Shown: piece by piece, positions 63,787 through 64,000 of the stretch
Position numbering within the stretch: position 1 is the first letter of the stretch
How the letters are laid out: each line of letters starts with the position of its first letter
Source: Erythrobacter rubeus
GTDB lineage: Bacteria > Pseudomonadota > Alphaproteobacteria > Sphingomonadales > Sphingomonadaceae
Assembly (NCBI RefSeq): GCF_014705715.1
Contig: NZ_JACXLC010000001.1
Span: 2,417,860-2,481,859 of the forward strand
Direction of reading: 5' to 3'
Length of the DNA: 64,000 bases
Notes under the pieces: model-generated
Told to the model about the DNA's origin: nothing
Seen by the model: the letters and a program-made list of their open reading frames with translations, nothing else
Database searches by the model: none
Translations under genes and position numbers: made by a program

Positions 63787-64000
63787 GCTTGCAGCGGACA
63801 GGGCGCGCGCAGCCAAGCGTGGCAACTAGCGGCGCAGCCTTGGGTCTGGCGCTGGTCGCTCTGTCCGCCTGCAGCGAGCCGCCCGGCGCTGCGCCCGGCG
63901 CGGTCACCGAAAGCGAAGCGCGCGCTCTGGAAGACGCTGCCGAGATGCTGGATGAACGCCGCTATCCCGAAAGCGATGCGGCCGAGCAAAAAACTGCCGA
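63783..64000 (+). CDS. Lipoprotein, N-terminal part
   Basis: The first 72 codons of a gene running off the right edge. A hydrophobic signal segment (GLALVALSACSE) contains the lipobox LSAC. The mature start is Pro/Gly-rich (EPPGAAPGA), then an acidic helix (ESEARALEDAAEMLDERR). It overlaps the preceding lipoprotein gene by four bases, so the two are made together. Not enough is present to name it. Confidence 0.7.
   Translation, partial: MSLQRTGRAQPSVATSGAALGLALVALSACSEPPGAAPGAVTESEARALEDAAEMLDERRYPESDAAEQKTA

Overview
The window is a high-GC bacterial chromosome segment from an alphaproteobacterium. It most resembles the Sphingomonadales, family Erythrobacteraceae (Erythrobacter-like). The reasons are an UrcA-family protein, a long GTP cyclohydrolase II with an N-terminal extension, a PabB-PabC fusion, a TonB-dependent receptor of the sphingomonad type, leucine/isovalerate catabolism genes and a GyrB with the usual sphingomonad N-terminus. 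This is inference from recognised protein families; no rRNA or tRNA gene is visible. Nothing looks like a prophage, insertion sequence or CRISPR array.

Layout. 1-6.6 kb: a partial nitronate monooxygenase, an EamA permease, two tandem Fe-S helix-hairpin-helix DNA glycosylases coupled to a serine hydrolase, a YceI-like lipoprotein and guaA, with urcA divergent. 6.7-10.3 kb: a C-rich-loop hairpin region, then a compact operon (Acg-type nitroreductase, MarR regulator, acyl-CoA synthetase) with a palindrome at its promoter. 10.5-16.3 kb: gyrB, an AI-2E family permease, an M50 membrane protease, a SnoaL-like protein and a TetR-like regulator. 16.4-21 kb (minus strand): DUF1295 and PlsC-like lipid genes, then a leucine-degradation operon (isovaleryl-CoA dehydrogenase, an AT-rich 4-TM small protein, carboxyltransferase MccB). 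21.3-25.1 kb: a GAF-PAS-HWE histidine kinase and an osmoprotectant-type ABC transporter with fused permease and binding protein. 25.1-28.3 kb: DUF2147, a MidA/NDUFAF7-like methyltransferase fused to a long Ala-Lys-Glu helix, and lgt. 28.5-35.5 kb: acyl-CoA ligase, glnD, TonB receptor. 35.5-41 kb: unknown protein, yggS, thiE-like, ftsK, and a solitary pstS with a candidate PHO box.

41-48.5 kb: a membrane diguanylate cyclase, a thioesterase, a micro-ORF, an S9 oligopeptidase, aminopeptidase P, a small Cys-containing secreted protein and a VOC protein. 48.5-52.8 kb: an EF-hand protein with a structured leader, an OmpR-type two-component pair and a GST. 52.8-58.2 kb: an unknown gene with a HerA-like ATPase, diverging from pabBC, an RluA-type pseudouridine synthase and arfB; then rpmG. 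58.2-64 kb: LolA, a predicted small RNA, alkaline phosphatase, xth-ribA-GNAT, a 40-residue membrane protein and two tandem lipoproteins.

Most of the segment is ordinary housekeeping chromosome. The less ordinary items are: the helix-methyltransferase fusion without a clear start, the AT-rich membrane gene stitched into the leucine operon by 4-base overlaps, the predicted small RNA at 59.04-59.17 kb, the self-contained MarR operon, several small ORFs joined by GTGA/ATGA overlaps, and genes whose conserved N-termini point to non-AUG starts.
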